Below the pieces are notes generated by a model, which saw only the letters and a list, made by a program, of their open reading frames with translations, was not told the origin of the DNA and ran no database searches. Source: Campylobacter concisus (lineage in GTDB: Bacteria > Campylobacterota > Campylobacteria > Campylobacterales > Campylobacteraceae). Taken from it: 64,000 nt of DNA. Below are positions 49,053 to 59,405 of this stretch, piece by piece (positions within the stretch are counted from its first letter, which is position 1; each line of letters starts with the position of its first letter). Location of the stretch: NCBI RefSeq assembly GCF_003049705.1, contig NZ_PIRF01000005.1, positions 1 through 64,000 on the forward strand, read 5' to 3'. Both the position numbers and the translations under genes were made by a program.

Positions 49053-52000
49053 TATTTATTCGCTCCACTCAAATTTAGATCATTGTCACATAATAAAATT
49101 GCCTCATTAGCTAAATTTATTACGTTCTCTTTGTCTATTTTTACAAGGATCGTATCTAAAATTTCAGCTAATTTTTTATCTATTGTTCTGATATCATCTA
49201 CTTGATTTGCTATTTCGATTTTTAATTTTTCGCTTACTTTTTCATCGCATTTAAGTAAATTTATCAAACGAATCATAAGCTCTTTTGCACCTACTATTTT
49301 GCAAAGCATATTGTAGTTCTCATCATCTTGAAAATTTCTTACATTTAGCGGAGATGATAGGGTGAATTTAAATTTGAGCACATCATCCAGGCTAAGCTCT
49401 GGCGCAAAAAGCCGTCCTTGAAATCTACTAAAGCCAAACCCGACAAAAATTTCAAGCATGCTTTTATCTTCTAAATTTTTTATCATGACATCAAAATCAA
49501 ATGTATCTGATACATACTTTATCATGCGTATGGTCTTTAGCGCTTCTACTGAATCAAAAATTTGTTTGCAAAATCTTTTATCTATATTAAATCTATTTGT
49601 TTTTAACATACCTAACGCTTCTACTGAGCCCGAATAAGATGCAAAATCATCAAGCGAAAAGCTAACGCCTAGCTCCTTATAAGCATCGATATATCTAACA
49701 ACATCATCTAAATTTACGCCACTTGCAGAGTCAACGATATCTATGATTAGCCCATTAGCGTCTAGCTGCTCATCTTCTAAAAGCTTTTTAAATTTCTCAA
49801 AAAACTCAGATGTCATTAGCTTTTTAATGCATAAATTTACTCTAACTTTTGCATTTATCCCCTCTTTTAGCCACACAGCCCTAGCTTTTAAAGCATCTTT
49901 TAGTGTAAATAATGCGATAGCAACAACTGCTTTTGAGCCTTTTGCAAGCGGTAAGAAGTCTGATGGCCTTAATATCTTATCGCCATTTTTCCATCTAATA
50001 AATGCCTCAAAACTGCTAACTTCCCCGCTTTTTATATCAATCTCAGGCTGATAAAGCAAGAACATCTCGCCAGCATCGATAGCTTCAATGATCTTTGAGT
50101 CATCTCTATATTCATTTTTAAAGTAAGTATCTTTTTTCGAATTAAATACATAATATTTATTTTTTCCATTAAGCTTTGCTTGATACATGGCCCAATCTGC
50201 TCTTTCGATTAGATCATCAACACTAAGTGCATCGCTACTTAAGCTAATACCAATACTTACGCTAAGTTTTTTTTCATCATCATCAATAGAAATTTTACTC
50301 TGACCCACTCTTAAGATGTTTTCAGCAGTTTCGTAAATTTCTCCCAAATTTTCATAAGGCATAGCGCCTATAAACTCGTCTCCGCCTATTCTTGCAAATA
50401 TTCCTTGTTTTGGAAAAATTTCATCTATTTTTTTTGAAATTTCTATTAGGATTTTATCACCTACTTGATGTCCATATCCGTCATTTATCGATTTAAAATT
50501 ATCAAAATCAACATAAAAAGCTGCTATTTTTAAGCTTTTTTTCGCTTGTTTTAGCAGATTTTCTAGCTTATTAAAAAGTAAAAATCTATTTGGCAGCCCA
50601 GTCAGCGTATCGTGATACGCGATAAATTCGAGATACTCTTTATTGTAGCAGTCATCATTTGCGCTTGAAGCTAACAAAATATATCCCTCTTGATCGCCAA
50701 ACGTGTTTAAAAGCTTGCTTATACTTATGACTTCGAGTCTATTTTTGCTTCGAATATCATGAATAAGACCTTGCCAAAAGCCAGTTATTTTAATTGAATT
50801 TAAAATTTCATCTTTAATATCTTTTAGTCCGTTTTTAAAATTTATTATATCTTTTGAGTAAATTTTCTCTATAAAATTTTTATCTCTAGAAATGTCAAGC
50901 GTATCGAAAAAAGCGTCATTAGCATCTATGATCCTAAACTCATCATCAAGCATAATAATTTGCTCTTTTGCGTATGAGAAAATTTTTGCTAAAAGGTCTT
51001 GATAAGAAAAAAAGCTATTTTGCACACTAAGATCTTGCATTGTGCCCTTTATGACGCTTACTTCACCATCATAAAAAGCTATTGCTTTTGCTCTAATCCT
51101 TACATAAATAATCTCTTTATCAGCCCTATAAAAACGCACTTCGCCATCATATACTTCACCTTTTTTTATAAGGTCAAAAAAGTCCTTAAAGCTTACAAAT
51201 TCATCTACAAATATAGTTTTTGCACGTTCAAAATTTATACTCATATCCCCATTTAATGCATATCCGAGCGACTTGGCGATAGCATTTGGGATATAAAGGG
51301 TATCGCTTTTTTTATCCCATGAAAAGACAAGCGCTTGGCTTGCCCAAAGTATGCTTTGAAAATATTTTAATTCAGCATCATATTTTTCTTGCAACTTCGC
51401 TATATCACTTAAGTCATTAAAAAAGTAGATGATCTTTCGCTCTTTATCAGCACCATTATCTATAAATTTTACTTTTATCTTAAATGGTGTTTTGTTGTTT
51501 TCATTTGTTTGCATATTGGCTACGAGATTTATCTCGCTATTTTTGCTACCTTTTTCAAAGAATTTTTTAGATTCATTAGAAACATTTACAGCAAACTCAT
51601 CTAAACTTTCAGGACTTATTAGATTTTTTAAATTTATAAGCTTCTTATCTTGTGGGACTTTAAAGACACTATCGATATTTTGCGTACTTCTTACGATAGA
51701 AAATGGATCGCTACTTAATGCTTCTGCTATTACATTTGGCGATAAAAACGAATAATCATTTATTGCTTCGTTATCCTTTTTCGTAAATTTTCCATCGTCA
51801 AGCTCGTGTATAAGCATAAAATTTAGCCTAGAATCTCTTAGTTCAATCTGCGACTCTTGTAAAAATCCCTCTTTAGTGCCGCCATCTTTTGTTTTTAGCT
51901 TGATTTTAAAACTCATATCGCTATTTTGAGCATCTTGTTTCATTTGCATAAACAATGCAAAATCGTCATCTATTAAATCATTTAAATTTAGCTCTATAAT

Positions 52001-53155
52001 CTCATCTTTTGTGTAGCCAACAGAAGATAAAAATGCATTACTAGCATCAATAATATCGCCGCTATAAGCATCATAAACTACTATTTTCAAAAAGCTTTGC
52101 TCAAAAATATAGCCAAATCTACTTTTGTATTCTTCTAGTCCGTCAGTTGCTTTTTTGGTTTCTATCTTTAGCTTGTTTATTCCATTTTTTATATCTTCAA
52201 ATTCTGCTACATTAAGGCTTCGTCTTATCTCGTATTCATCGCCATCCAAAGTATCTCTTACCTCTTTTAAAGCTGGCATTATTCTATTTTTTATAAATTT
52301 TACATCTCTAACCCATAATATTAAAGAAGATATAAAACAAAAGATCGATAGCCAAAATAACACAAACTGCATAAAGATATGAAAATGCTTCGTTGAAGCG
52401 GTAATAACAAAAATTTTATACTCTGGCATATAGCTTATGAGATAAAAGCCCATATGGCTTAAAGAAAATATTATTTTATCCTCTTTAAACTCATCGCCAA
52501 GACTCACATAAGGCAAAAACATCGATTCATCAAATTTTTTATAAAACTCATCTCTTGATAAATTTCCATATTTATCTACCAGATAAGCATAAGTTTTGCT
52601 TTTATCATCGTAACCTACATTAGTGTAGTTTTGCAAAAATTTTATATCAATTTGAACTAAAATACTGCCTCCATTTTTTAGTCCATAAGATGCATAAATG
52701 TCTCTAAAACGACTGTTTTTATAAACTCGATCCGATACTGTAAATTTTCCAGCATCTGTCTCGTTTAACCTAAGCCGAGATAGATCCTTTTCGGCTATGT
52801 CATCAGCACCTAAAAATCTCTTTAAATAGATTAAATTTCTATTTTTATCAAAAACATAAAAAGCTATATAAAGATCGTTTTTTGTTGAATTTTTATCAAA
52901 TAGTATATCACTAAGACCTGCTTCAACCATTTTTGACTTTAAAAATAGATCATTTTTTATTATAAAAAAGCTATTTGAGATTGATGATTTTATATTTGAA
53001 TTAGTTGAGCTAAGATCATATTTTATATCGTTCGTACCGGCACAAACTACAAATAATGCTAAAAATATAAATGAGAGTAAAAGTAAAATAGCCTTTGTGT
53101 AAAACATTTTTACTATTTGAAGGCTGGTTTTTTGTTTATCAAGCACGATAGACAC
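49052..53155 (-). CDS. Large PAS-GGDEF-EAL membrane signalling protein
   Basis: A 1367-residue sensor. TM helices near 18-40 and 258-282 enclose a periplasmic sensing domain. Two or three PAS-like segments follow (about 345-465, 600-720, 735-845; SDMSFKIKLKTKDGGTKEGF, GEVRFYRADKEIIYVRIRAK). The GGDEF domain has RIGGDEF at about 923, with no RxxD inhibitory site upstream. The EAL domain (about 1040-1300) looks degenerate: EAF-IR for EALxR, IIDIVDS for the usual ELTES, DDFASYSGS for DDFGTGYS and NIDKRF for KIDRSF. It probably makes, rather than degrades, cyclic di-GMP. GTG 53155 is the start used; GTG 53146 after GAGGTG is possible. It heads the operon with hisZ-like, purA, fliJ and the motE-like gene. 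Confidence 0.9.
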
Positions 53156-53254
53156 CTCGTTAGTTTAGGTTTTGGCTCTGATTTTATCCCATTTTTACTT
53201 GATTTGGGTTTATAAAGGTAAGTATTTATTTAGAATTTATTGATTTATTTAAAA

Positions 53255-53287
53255 TTGAGCCAAAAATTTATTTAAAATTTGGCTCAA
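53255..53287 (-). terminator. Terminator after the nitroreductase gene
   Basis: TTGAGCCAAA and TTTGGCTCAA form a perfect 10-bp stem with an A/T-only loop, 5 bases beyond the nitroreductase stop codon. Confidence 0.75.
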
Positions 53288-53292
53288 ATATC

Positions 53293-53922
53293 TTAATAAA
53301 TCCAAGTAACGATATCAGAAATTTCTCTGCGAAGTTTTTTTGGTTGTGGATTTAGGCGGTAGCCAAATGGCACCATAATAGCAACTCTTTGAAAGCTCTC
53401 ATCAAGCCCCAAAAGTTCATTTAAAGCGTGTCTGTCAAAGCCTTCTATCGGGCAACTATCAATGCCCAAACTTGCAGCTGCATTCATCATATTTGTGGCG
53501 ATTATCATGCATTGTTCATGTGACCACTGAAATGTTAGCTCATCATCATTTTTAAAATTTGCTAGCAAAAAGTCATGATAAAATTTTTGCCTTGAAGCAA
53601 TGGCTTCAGGATCTTTGTTAGTATTTCTAGCGATCATTTTATTAACGTATGCGCTTCCAAATTTTACCTCTTTGATCTTAGCTAAAACGACAACTAAATG
53701 CGAGCAAGATGTGATTTGCGCTTGGTTCCACGAAACGGCTTTTATTTTCTCTCTAAGCTCCTTATTTTGCACGACCAAAAAGTCCCACTGCTCAAGGCCA
53801 GTTGAGCTTGGGCTTAACCTGCCAGCTTCTAGTATAAAATCAAACTCGCCAGCGCTGATCTTTTTGCTCTCATCAAAAATTTTGCAAGCATGACGAAATT
53901 TTAAAATTTCAAGATAGTTCAT
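53293..53922 (-). CDS. FMN-dependent nitroreductase
   Basis: A 209-residue NfsB/NTR-type flavoprotein, starting at ATG 53922 after AAAGGAGAGATA. FMN-binding RHACKIFDESKKI (the 'R-x-x-x-x-F' phosphate-contacting pattern) opens the protein. ARLSPSSTGLEQWDF, ATNMMNAAASLGIDSCPIEGF and MVPFGYRLNPQPKKLRRE match the fold. Reduces nitro-compounds or quinones with NAD(P)H; physiological substrate unknown. It stands alone with its own terminator. Confidence 0.9.
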   Translation of the reverse strand: MNYLEILKFRHACKIFDESKKISAGEFDFILEAGRLSPSSTGLEQWDFLVVQNKELREKIKAVSWNQAQITSCSHLVVVLAKIKEVKFGSAYVNKMIARNTNKDPEAIASRQKFYHDFLLANFKNDDELTFQWSHEQCMIIATNMMNAAASLGIDSCPIEGFDRHALNELLGLDESFQRVAIMVPFGYRLNPQPKKLRREISDIVTWIY

Positions 53923-54016
53923 TATCTCTCCTTTATAAATTTTTGACATTATAGGGCGGTTAGGTAAATTAAAAGATTTTTCTAACGCAATGAGATAGCA
54001 CGCTATTTTTAAAAAT

Positions 54017-55039
54017 TTATTTTAAAAATATACCAAACTCGCTCTTTGGCACCGCAGAGCCAACAATAGCCGAGCTTTCATAACCTACTTCTTTTAAGCG
54101 TTTTACTGCGAGCATCGCGTCCTTTTCACCAACTGCGAGCAAAAGTCCACCAGAAGTCTGTGCATCAAATAGCAAAATGTCAGCTTCCTTGTCCACAAGA
54201 TGCTTTGCAAATTCGCGGTTTTTATAGCTCCCCTCTGGAATGATACCCATATTGGCAAATTCTTTTGCACTTGTGATGATTGGCACATTTTTTTCATAAA
54301 TTTCAAAACTGATCTTTTCATTTAGCATTTCGCTTAAATGCCCCAAAAAGCCAAATCCAGTCACATCAGTGGCCGCATAGACTTTGATGCCATCAAGTGC
54401 TTTTAATGCATAAAAATTTAGCTGTGCCATGATAGTTGCAGCCTCTTTTATCTGCTCCATGCTTAATAAATCAGCCTTTATTGCTGTACTTAAAATACCG
54501 CTTCCAAGGGGCTTTGTAAGTATCAAAACATTGCCATTTATGGCTGTATTATTTGCCCAAAATTTATCAGGATGCACCCTTCCAGTGACGCTAAGCCCAT
54601 AATACATCTGCTGTGTCTCGATCGTATGCCCACCAACGATTATACCGCCACACTCTTTTACTTTATCGGCTCCACCTTGTAAAATTTCGCCTAAAATTTC
54701 AGGTGCCAAGTTGCAGCTATCAAAGCCTACGATATTTAGAGCATTTATTACCTCACCACCCATTGCAAAGACATCGCTTAGGCTATTTGCAGCAGCGATT
54801 TGACCGTAAATAAAAGGATCATTTACCACAGGCGTTATAAAGTCAAGCGTTTGAACAAGTGCAAGATCACTTGAAATTTTAAAGACACTCGCATCCTCAT
54901 TAGAATTGGTGCTTGAGAGCAGATTTGGATGAGATAAATTTAAACTACTAATCGTTTTGTTTAGACCCGACGGGTCAAGCTTAGCAGCTCAACCAGCGGC
55001 TCTAACGAACTGCGTAAGCTTTTTGTCGTGATAGATCAT
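54017..55039 (-). CDS. selD: Selenophosphate synthetase, itself a selenoprotein
   Basis: Makes selenophosphate from selenide and ATP, the selenium donor for SelA. The gene contains an in-frame TGA at 54989-54991, codon 17. Read as selenocysteine, the N-terminus is MIYHDKKLTQFVRAAG-U-AAKLDPSG. That is the family's active-site loop, where the position is Cys or Sec and is followed by Ala-Ala/Cys-Lys. With it the product is 340 residues, the normal size; without it the protein would lack its catalytic loop. Later landmarks include NEDASVF, LDFITPVVNDPFIYGQIAAANS and TDVTGFGFLGHL. ATGA overlap with yedF. Confidence 0.95.
54964..54976 (-). promoter_or_regulatory. Putative SECIS hairpin of selD
   Basis: Twelve bases after the selD UGA the reverse strand reads GACCC-GTC-GGGTC, a perfect inverted repeat (five pairs with a GUC loop, or four with loop CGUCG). 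Position and G/U in the loop match bacterial SECIS elements, although the stem differs from the one in fdhA. Confidence 0.62.
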
Positions 55040-55635
55040 AGTTTGATTTGCTCGTGAGTTGAGAGTATGTCGATAATCTCATAAGCATTTGAAATTTCGC
55101 CAATCGCAAGATCGCTTACTAGCTTATAAGCCTCCAAGCAGCTTCCGCAGCTTAAAATTTTAACACCAGCAGCTTCAAGATCTTTAAGCGGCTTAAAGCT
55201 TGGGTGTGAGCGATTTGTAGTCATCTTTACAGCGTTATTTACGCAGATTATTATCTTTGGCTTTTTCTCGACTTGAAGAAATGCTCCTAGGAATTTTGAT
55301 AGTAAATTTATTCCCACTTCGCCACTTCCCGCGCGCTCTTCATTCAGATAGAGTACTTTATTATTTTTTGGTGTTATGTCGCAGACAAACTCATCAAAAT
55401 TTGTAAGCTCAAGCGCATTTTTGCCTTTTGTAGCTAAAATCTTAGTCTCGTTGCCATTGCTTTCTAGGCTAAATTCTATATTTTGATTTTTTAAAAATCT
55501 TGAAATATTTTCTTTTGGGGCTAGTGCATTTACCAAAATTTCTAAGCTTTCACCTTCACTTAAGCCATCAAGTGCATTTTTTGTCATTATGACTGGTTTT
55601 GGACACTCTAAATTTCTACAATCAATTGTTGTCAT
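55036..55635 (-). CDS. yedF: YedF-family selenium-metabolism protein
   Basis: A 199-residue fusion. The N-terminal TusA-like domain (1-70) begins DCRNLECPKPVIMTKNAL, with CPxP motif. The C-terminal DsrE-like half includes GEVGINLLSKFLGAFL and VKILSCGSCLEAY. This fusion is the 'selenium metabolism protein YedF' type that co-occurs with SelD. It ends in ATGA overlap with selD. Likely it delivers reduced sulphur or selenium to SelD; the reaction is not proven. Confidence 0.9.
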   Translation of the reverse strand: MTTIDCRNLECPKPVIMTKNALDGLSEGESLEILVNALAPKENISRFLKNQNIEFSLESNGNETKILATKGKNALELTNFDEFVCDITPKNNKVLYLNEERAGSGEVGINLLSKFLGAFLQVEKKPKIIICVNNAVKMTTNRSHPSFKPLKDLEAAGVKILSCGSCLEAYKLVSDLAIGEISNAYEIIDILSTHEQIKL

Positions 55636-55747
55636 GATTTTTCCTTTTGCAATTAGTATTTCAAACCTTGAAACTAGTTTGGATTATAGCCAAAAAAATA
55701 TTAATTATTTTAAAAATTTTAATGTATAAATTTGAGATAAAAGAGAG

Positions 55748-55777
55748 CTTTGACCCCGCTTACTAGCAAGATCAAAG
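55748..55777 (-). terminator. Probable terminator after fdhC
   Basis: CTTTGA and TCAAAG form the outer stem of a 30-base hairpin, followed on the reverse strand by a T-rich run. It lies 10 bases past the fdhC stop. Confidence 0.55.
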
Positions 55778-55786
55778 TAAAGTTAA

Positions 55787-56734
55787 TTATTTTAAATTTG
55801 TATAAGACTTTTCATAATCAGATACTGGAATTTTATTCTCTCTAACGAGCTCTTGATACCAGTAGTGATGAAGAACATAAACTTCTTCTTCCTCTTTATA
55901 TCCAGTAATCATCGACCAAATAGCACCATGAATAGCAATAGCTGCCATATAAATATGAACTAAGAAAAATACTGCACATGCAATGCCAAGACAGTTATGG
56001 ATAATTACGCTGTATCTTAAAAGATCAATTTGTGTAAGACCAAACCAAGAAGCAACCGCTGGCTCTTTGAAGTCCGTAAAATACATAATCGCGCCAGTAA
56101 TTATCATAACGATACCACCAGGGATAGCGATCCAGTACCATGCTTTTTGACCAGCATTAAATTTGCCAGCTGGAACAGGTCTCTTTTTCTTTGATAAATA
56201 GCCACCAACTATCATCATCCATCTGATATCATAAATTGCCGGAAGCATTCTCTTTGTCCAGGTAAATAACATAGGAAGCACAGAAACAGCAAAGATCACA
56301 GTTGCTGTATCGTGCAAGTATCTACAGAAACGCACAAATGTTCCACCGCCAAGCTCTGCACCCCACATAATGATGATACCAGTTGGCACTAAAATGATCC
56401 ATGAGATCGCTGCCAAACCATGAGCTATACGTATGATCAATGAAAAAGCAAACACCTTTTTACCATCATGACTAAAATGTTTTGGTCCAATGATTAAAAA
56501 GTGTAATGCAAATGCTCCAATAACAGCCAAAATGATAGAAAGTGCTGCTATTGCAAAGTAGTCATTACCTTGGATAAAAGTAAATATCGGCCCCAAACCT
56601 TGTTCGTATGGCTTGATATTTTCTATCCTTTCAGCCGCCCAAATAGCACTATTATATTGATTGACGCCAGTTGGTCCTTGAGTTGCCATTGCTGTTACAA
56701 ATAATGTAAAAAGCAGAGTAAGAATTCTCGTCAT
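55787..56734 (-). CDS. fdhC: Formate dehydrogenase cytochrome b subunit
   Basis: A 315-residue FdnI-type cytochrome b, the membrane anchor that passes electrons from FdhB to menaquinone. An N-terminal signal-like helix is followed by four main helices (about 65-90, 105-128, 210-235, 250-272). Haem-ligand candidates are in FSLIIRIAHGLAAISWIIL, the RYLHDTATVIF region, and SVIIHNCLGIACAVFFLVHIYMAA. It is separated from fdhAB by over 30 kb and lies next to yedF-selD. About 290 AT-rich bases upstream show no gene; they must hold its promoter. Start follows AAGGACTACA. Confidence 0.93.
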   Translation of the reverse strand: MTRILTLLFTLFVTAMATQGPTGVNQYNSAIWAAERIENIKPYEQGLGPIFTFIQGNDYFAIAALSIILAVIGAFALHFLIIGPKHFSHDGKKVFAFSLIIRIAHGLAAISWIILVPTGIIIMWGAELGGGTFVRFCRYLHDTATVIFAVSVLPMLFTWTKRMLPAIYDIRWMMIVGGYLSKKKRPVPAGKFNAGQKAWYWIAIPGGIVMIITGAIMYFTDFKEPAVASWFGLTQIDLLRYSVIIHNCLGIACAVFFLVHIYMAAIAIHGAIWSMITGYKEEEEVYVLHHYWYQELVRENKIPVSDYEKSYTNLK

Positions 56735-57024
56735 TGTAGTCCTTTATGAGTTTGAGCTTAAACAATTTAAGTATTGGTTAAATACGTTAAATCGCATAGC
56801 TACGCTATTTTGGTCGCTATTATATCAGAGCTAATCACAAGCAAACCTTAGCAAAAAAGATTACTAAAAATTTTATAAAGAATATTTAAGCTTTGTTAAT
56901 TTTTATAAGAATATTAAATCTAAATTCATTCTATTTTATAGTTAAAAATTATTTCAGATTTTGCTTTTAAAATTTAAACGAGAACACCAATAATTTTAAA
57001 AATTTCTATCCAAAAGACAGAGAA

Positions 57025-57439
57025 ATGAACCTCTTTTATCTTTTTAATGATTATGAGGCGCTTGATCTAATGGCAACAAGTTTATATCGTATCTTAAAAA
57101 GTATATTCTGGCTTCAAATTTTTGCCTTAGTGTCTGCACTGGCTCAGCCTTGCTAGCTCGCACTGGAGTGCTTGACGGCTTAAAGGCTACCTCAAATAAA
57201 AGATCTCTTGAGTCGATGAAAGGATAAGGCGAGGCAGTAGAGTAACAAGAGCATGCCAAGTGATAAAAGATGATAAATTTTACACAGCTTCAGGCGTGGC
57301 TGCTGGCATGGATATGGCCCTTGGCTTTATCAGTGATCATTTCGGTAAAGAATTAGCTCAAAGTATCGCAAATAAAACCAAATACAACTTGCAAAAGAGT
57401 GCAAAGATAGATAAATTTGCCAAAATTTATGGATACTAA
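57025..57439 (+). pseudogene. Decayed DJ-1/PfpI-family gene
   Basis: Three fragments of a DJ-1/PfpI-type protein lie in order on the forward strand. The first is MNLFYLFNDYEALDLM (57025-57072), the family's N-terminus. From 57126 another frame reads LSVCTGSALLARTGVLDGLK and ATSNKRSLESMK, the nucleophile-elbow region with its Cys. From about 57244 a third frame reads RVTRACQVIKDDKFYTASG, VAAGMDMALGFISDHFGKE and LAQSIANKTKYN to TAA 57437-57439. The middle portion is deleted and at least two frame changes divide the rest, so the gene is dead. The reverse-strand ORF over it is a shadow. Confidence 0.8.
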
Positions 57440-57516
57440 TCTGTAAAAATTTATAGATATAAATACAAATGAGCTTTTAGTATTTAGCAGCCAGAAACTA
57501 GCCGCAACACCAGCTA

Positions 57517-58656
57517 TTAGTTTCTACGCCTATACTCTTCATAGTCAAGCTCCCTAATCATCTTTATATCGCCATCTTCTTTTAAAAGCACTAAATCAGG
57601 CAGTTTTATGCCGTTAAATGTCGTATTTTTTACGATAGTGTAGTGAATTTGATCTTCAAAGATGACTCGGTCGCCGATTTTTAGCTCGCTATCAAATTTA
57701 TACTCCGCATCGCCCGCTTCAAGCCCTACTATATCGCCAGCTAGGCAGGTATTGCCGCCAAATCTATAAGCAAATTTGCCATTTTCACTCTCACCTCTAA
57801 CAGCTGGGCGGTAAGGCATGAGCACGGTATCAGGCATATGCGCCTCGGCCGAGGTGTCAAGGATGGCGATGGCTTTTTCATTATGCACGATGTCAAGCAC
57901 GCTACTTATCAAAAAGCCAGTCTGCCAGCCAACGGCCTCGCCAGGCTCCAAATAGACCTCTACGCCATATTTCTCGCGGAAGCGTCTAATGATATTTATA
58001 AGCAGCTCCACGTCATAATCAGCCCTCGTGATGTGGTGACCGCCGCCCATATTTATCCATTTCATCTTTGGGATAAACTCGCCAAATTTCTCTTCAAATG
58101 CTTCCAGTACGATCTGCAAGCTACTTGCACTCTCCTCGCAAAGTGCGTGAAAATGAAGCCCACTAATACCATCAAGAAGCTCGGGCTTAAAATTTGCCCT
58201 TATAATGCCAAGCCTGCTAAATTTGCCGCATGGATTATAGCTGTCAGTTGGGGCTAGCGAGACCTCTGGATTGACCCGCAGGCCGCAGATGATGCCATTT
58301 TGCAGGGCAATACCCTTGAATTTTTGCCACTGAGCAAAAGAGTTAAATGTGATGTGCTTTGAAATTTTTAAAATTTCATCAAAGTCCTCATCTTTAAAGG
58401 CTGGACTATACGTGTGGATCTCGCCTTTTACGTATTCACTTGCAAATTTTGCCTCATGAAGCCCACTGCAAGTCGCACCGTCAAGATAAGAGCCAACCAT
58501 ATCCATCACTCCGCTAAATGCAAAGCCCTTAAGTGCGACTAAAATTTTAGCTCCGCTTTGCTCTTTGACATATTTTAAAAGCTCTAAATTTTTACGTACT
58601 TTTGCCTCTTCGCAGACGTAGGCTGGGGTTTTTATGCTCTTTAAAATTTCGTTCAT
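57517..58656 (-). CDS. nspC: Carboxynorspermidine/carboxyspermidine decarboxylase
   Basis: A 379-residue PLP-dependent decarboxylase of the alanine-racemase fold, acting in the Campylobacter-type spermidine route. The PLP lysine is in KILVALKGFAFSG (about 35-47, K41). Others are SGLHEAKFASEYVKGE, FHALCEESA, WINMGGGHHIT, EPGEAVGWQTGF and LIDTSAEAHMPDTVLMPYRP-like LDTSAEAHMPD. The partner carboxyspermidine dehydrogenase is not in the window. A hairpin (AGAAACTA/TAGTTTCT, 57494-57523) covers the stop codon and may terminate transcription. Confidence 0.93.
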   Translation of the reverse strand: MNEILKSIKTPAYVCEEAKVRKNLELLKYVKEQSGAKILVALKGFAFSGVMDMVGSYLDGATCSGLHEAKFASEYVKGEIHTYSPAFKDEDFDEILKISKHITFNSFAQWQKFKGIALQNGIICGLRVNPEVSLAPTDSYNPCGKFSRLGIIRANFKPELLDGISGLHFHALCEESASSLQIVLEAFEEKFGEFIPKMKWINMGGGHHITRADYDVELLINIIRRFREKYGVEVYLEPGEAVGWQTGFLISSVLDIVHNEKAIAILDTSAEAHMPDTVLMPYRPAVRGESENGKFAYRFGGNTCLAGDIVGLEAGDAEYKFDSELKIGDRVIFEDQIHYTIVKNTTFNGIKLPDLVLLKEDGDIKMIRELDYEEYRRRN

Positions 58657-58739
58657 TTTTACTCGCTTTTTAAATTTTTAAATAAGTATATCTAAATTTA
58701 TTTTTAAGTAAAATCAGCAAAAATTTCAAAGGATAAAAT

Positions 58740-58961
58740 GTGATAGAGATCGAATTTCTTGGGCCCATCGGACTTGAGAATATAAAAATAGAAGCGAAAA
58801 ATTTAGGCGAAGTAAAAGTAGCTTTAAGCGAGAAAGAAGAGCTTAAAAAATGGCTAAATATCTGTGCGGTTGCCGTAAATGACGAGATCGTAAGCGATAT
58901 AAATTTTGCTCTAAAAGAAGGAGATAAAATTTCTATATTACCGCCAGTTTGTGGGGGCTAA
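58740..58961 (+). CDS. moaD: Molybdopterin synthase small subunit MoaD
   Basis: A 73-residue ubiquitin-like protein ending PPVCGG; the C-terminal Gly-Gly is thiocarboxylated and gives sulphur to the molybdopterin precursor. The start is GTG 58740, 5 bases after AAGGAT. The ATG two bases earlier is in another frame and meets TGA at once. The 11-base separation between its stop and the best ATG of moaE is effectively nil, so the two subunits are coupled. Confidence 0.92.
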   Translation: MIEIEFLGPIGLENIKIEAKNLGEVKVALSEKEELKKWLNICAVAVNDEIVSDINFALKEGDKISILPPVCGG

Positions 58962-58962
58962 G

Positions 58963-59397
58963 ATGCAAATTTATAATGGAAGCTTGGACGTTCAAAGCAT
59001 CACAAACGAGTGGTATGAACGCTTTAAGGATAAAAACTGCGGCGCGCTCATCACTTTTGTTGGAATCGTAAGAGAAGAAGGTGGTATTTCGGCGCTTAGC
59101 TTTGATATCTATGAGCCGATCCTTAAAAAATGGCTAGATGCCTGGGAAGAGCGAGCCAAAAAAGAAAATGCCTACGTACTCTTTGCTCACTCAAAAGGCG
59201 ATGTGGCCGTGCATACGAGCTCTTATGTTGCAGGCGTTGTGAGCCCTCAAAGAAAGGTCGCGCTAAGGCTCATAAACGAATTTGTCGAGGACTTTAAGGC
59301 AAATGCACCGATCTGGAAATATGACGTGATAAATGGCGAGAGAATTTATGCAAAAGAGCGCAGCCAAGCGATAAATGGTGCTGGAATTCTAGCTTAA
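58963..59397 (+). CDS. moaE: Molybdopterin synthase large subunit MoaE
   Basis: A 144-residue subunit that with MoaD converts precursor Z to molybdopterin. Family features: CGALITFVGIVREEG (about 23-37), LSFDIYEPILKKWLD, AHSKGDVAVHTSSYVAGV and a C-terminal WKYDVINGERIYAK with the catalytic lysines. Start is ATG 58963, one base after the moaD stop; an in-frame GTG at 58951 inside moaD is less likely. Serves FdhA and other molybdoenzymes. Confidence 0.95.
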   Translation: MQIYNGSLDVQSITNEWYERFKDKNCGALITFVGIVREEGGISALSFDIYEPILKKWLDAWEERAKKENAYVLFAHSKGDVAVHTSSYVAGVVSPQRKVALRLINEFVEDFKANAPIWKYDVINGERIYAKERSQAINGAGILA

Positions 59398-59405
59398 AAG
59401 GAAAA

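Noticed and set aside
57044-57259. Reverse-strand 71-codon ORF beginning MACSCYSTASPYPFIDS
   Set aside because: It is antisense to the DJ-1/PfpI pseudogene, whose forward frames carry clear family residues; no ribosome site precedes the ORF.
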